A stretch of DNA of 64,000 bases from Antedon mediterranea (taxonomy: Eukaryota; Echinodermata; Crinoidea; Comatulida; Antedonidae). The stretch is from assembly GCF_964355755.1 (NCBI RefSeq), contig NC_092676.1, positions 3,082,288 through 3,146,287 of the forward strand, in the 5' to 3' direction. The position numbers were made by a program, and so were the translations under genes. Shown here in pieces: positions 63,511-64,000 of the stretch. Position 1 is the first letter of the stretch, and every line of letters begins with the position of its first letter. The notes under the pieces were generated by a model. It was not told the origin of the DNA. It did not search any database and was given only the letters and a program-made list of their open reading frames with translations.

Positions 63511-64000
63511 GGAAACGAAATGATCTTAAAACTGTACAGCTTGCAGAGAACATTGGTGCTGCATTTTTCAGTTGTTGCTCCCCCAACATTGGCACCTTTT
63601 TCAAGCTTATTCGCGAATCGTTTCGGTTTGACGTTTGACGCGCGTGTAAAATGCTCAGTGGGAACCGGTCTTAAGTGTGTGGATACATCGAAAGATGAAC
63701 AAAATAGTGCAAAATATTAGTTTTGAACAAATGGAAAAAACTCTCGTAATTTTACTATTTGTTCATTAAAAGGTAAACTATTGACAACAATAACTAAAGA
63801 ATTTGATCACAGTACCGTATATAAAAAATCTAAAATCTATAGTTCGAAAAAATATTTTCATTTCATTTCAATAAAACATTATAGAACAATGTTGTAAAAT
63901 AAGGATTAGCCACAAATTCAGAAAAGGTCATCAAATATTATAATGCCTTACAATATTATAATATCTATTAAAAATGATAAATATTAAGAGAAGTAATCAT
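63511..64000. other. Right edge; nothing recognised
   Basis: A 66-codon open frame at 63520 has no recognisable feature. The LGR-B leader exon was not found here. Confidence 0.5.

Overview
The window is AT-rich animal DNA with small exons, long introns and many nested transposable elements. The recognisable content points to a marine invertebrate, probably a deuterostome such as an echinoderm: a relaxin-receptor-like LRR-GPCR tandem pair, a GST gene, an SRCR-like fragment, a BEL/Pao element, CR1/Jockey-like LINEs, tRNA-derived SINEs and a Harbinger-like MITE. The taxon is an inference. There is no prokaryotic gene organisation, CRISPR array or rRNA.

The main content is two minus-strand paralogues of a leucine-rich-repeat G-protein-coupled receptor (LGR, relaxin-receptor type), lying head to tail. 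LGR-B runs from about 59.1 kb (LRR N-cap exon; its 5' end probably lies beyond the window) to a 7TM exon at 43321-44345, and looks intact. LGR-A runs from a signal-peptide exon at 38.2-38.4 kb to a 7TM exon at 5378-6503. Almost every LRR is one 72-nt exon (24 codons) bounded by phase-2 introns, so modules can be gained, lost or skipped without changing frame. In LGR-B several modules sit in near-identical 817-bp tandem units. LGR-A appears broken: its LRR N-cap exon has an in-frame TAG, one LRR exon is split by a 7.9-kb BEL/Pao retrotransposon, and the last LRR exon seen in LGR-B is not found. Its 7TM reading frame is nevertheless open.

Left edge (1-1349): the first three exons of a minus-strand glutathione S-transferase, running off the window. 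From 1.4 to 5.4 kb there are a hairpin, a foldback element, a LINE 3' fragment and a MITE. From 5.4 to 38.4 kb LGR-A is riddled with insertions: a 5'-truncated LINE at 7643-10263, BEL/Pao at 10811-18756, a GC-rich repeat in two copies, a LINE fragment at 23.2-23.9 kb, head-to-tail copies of a ~1.2-kb repeat (one holding a second LINE at 30912-33709), tRNA-like and SINE sequences, and a MITE at 35208-35740. Several insertions can be checked against an uninterrupted copy elsewhere in this window. From 38.4 to 43.3 kb is an intergenic stretch of MITEs and repeats. From 43.3 to 59.6 kb is LGR-B, ending in a small SRCR-like exon. An ~83-bp satellite (about 41 copies) fills 59.9-63.3 kb, followed by another LINE fragment.

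Coordinates of exons were read from splice sites and frame by eye; no alignment or RNA evidence was available.
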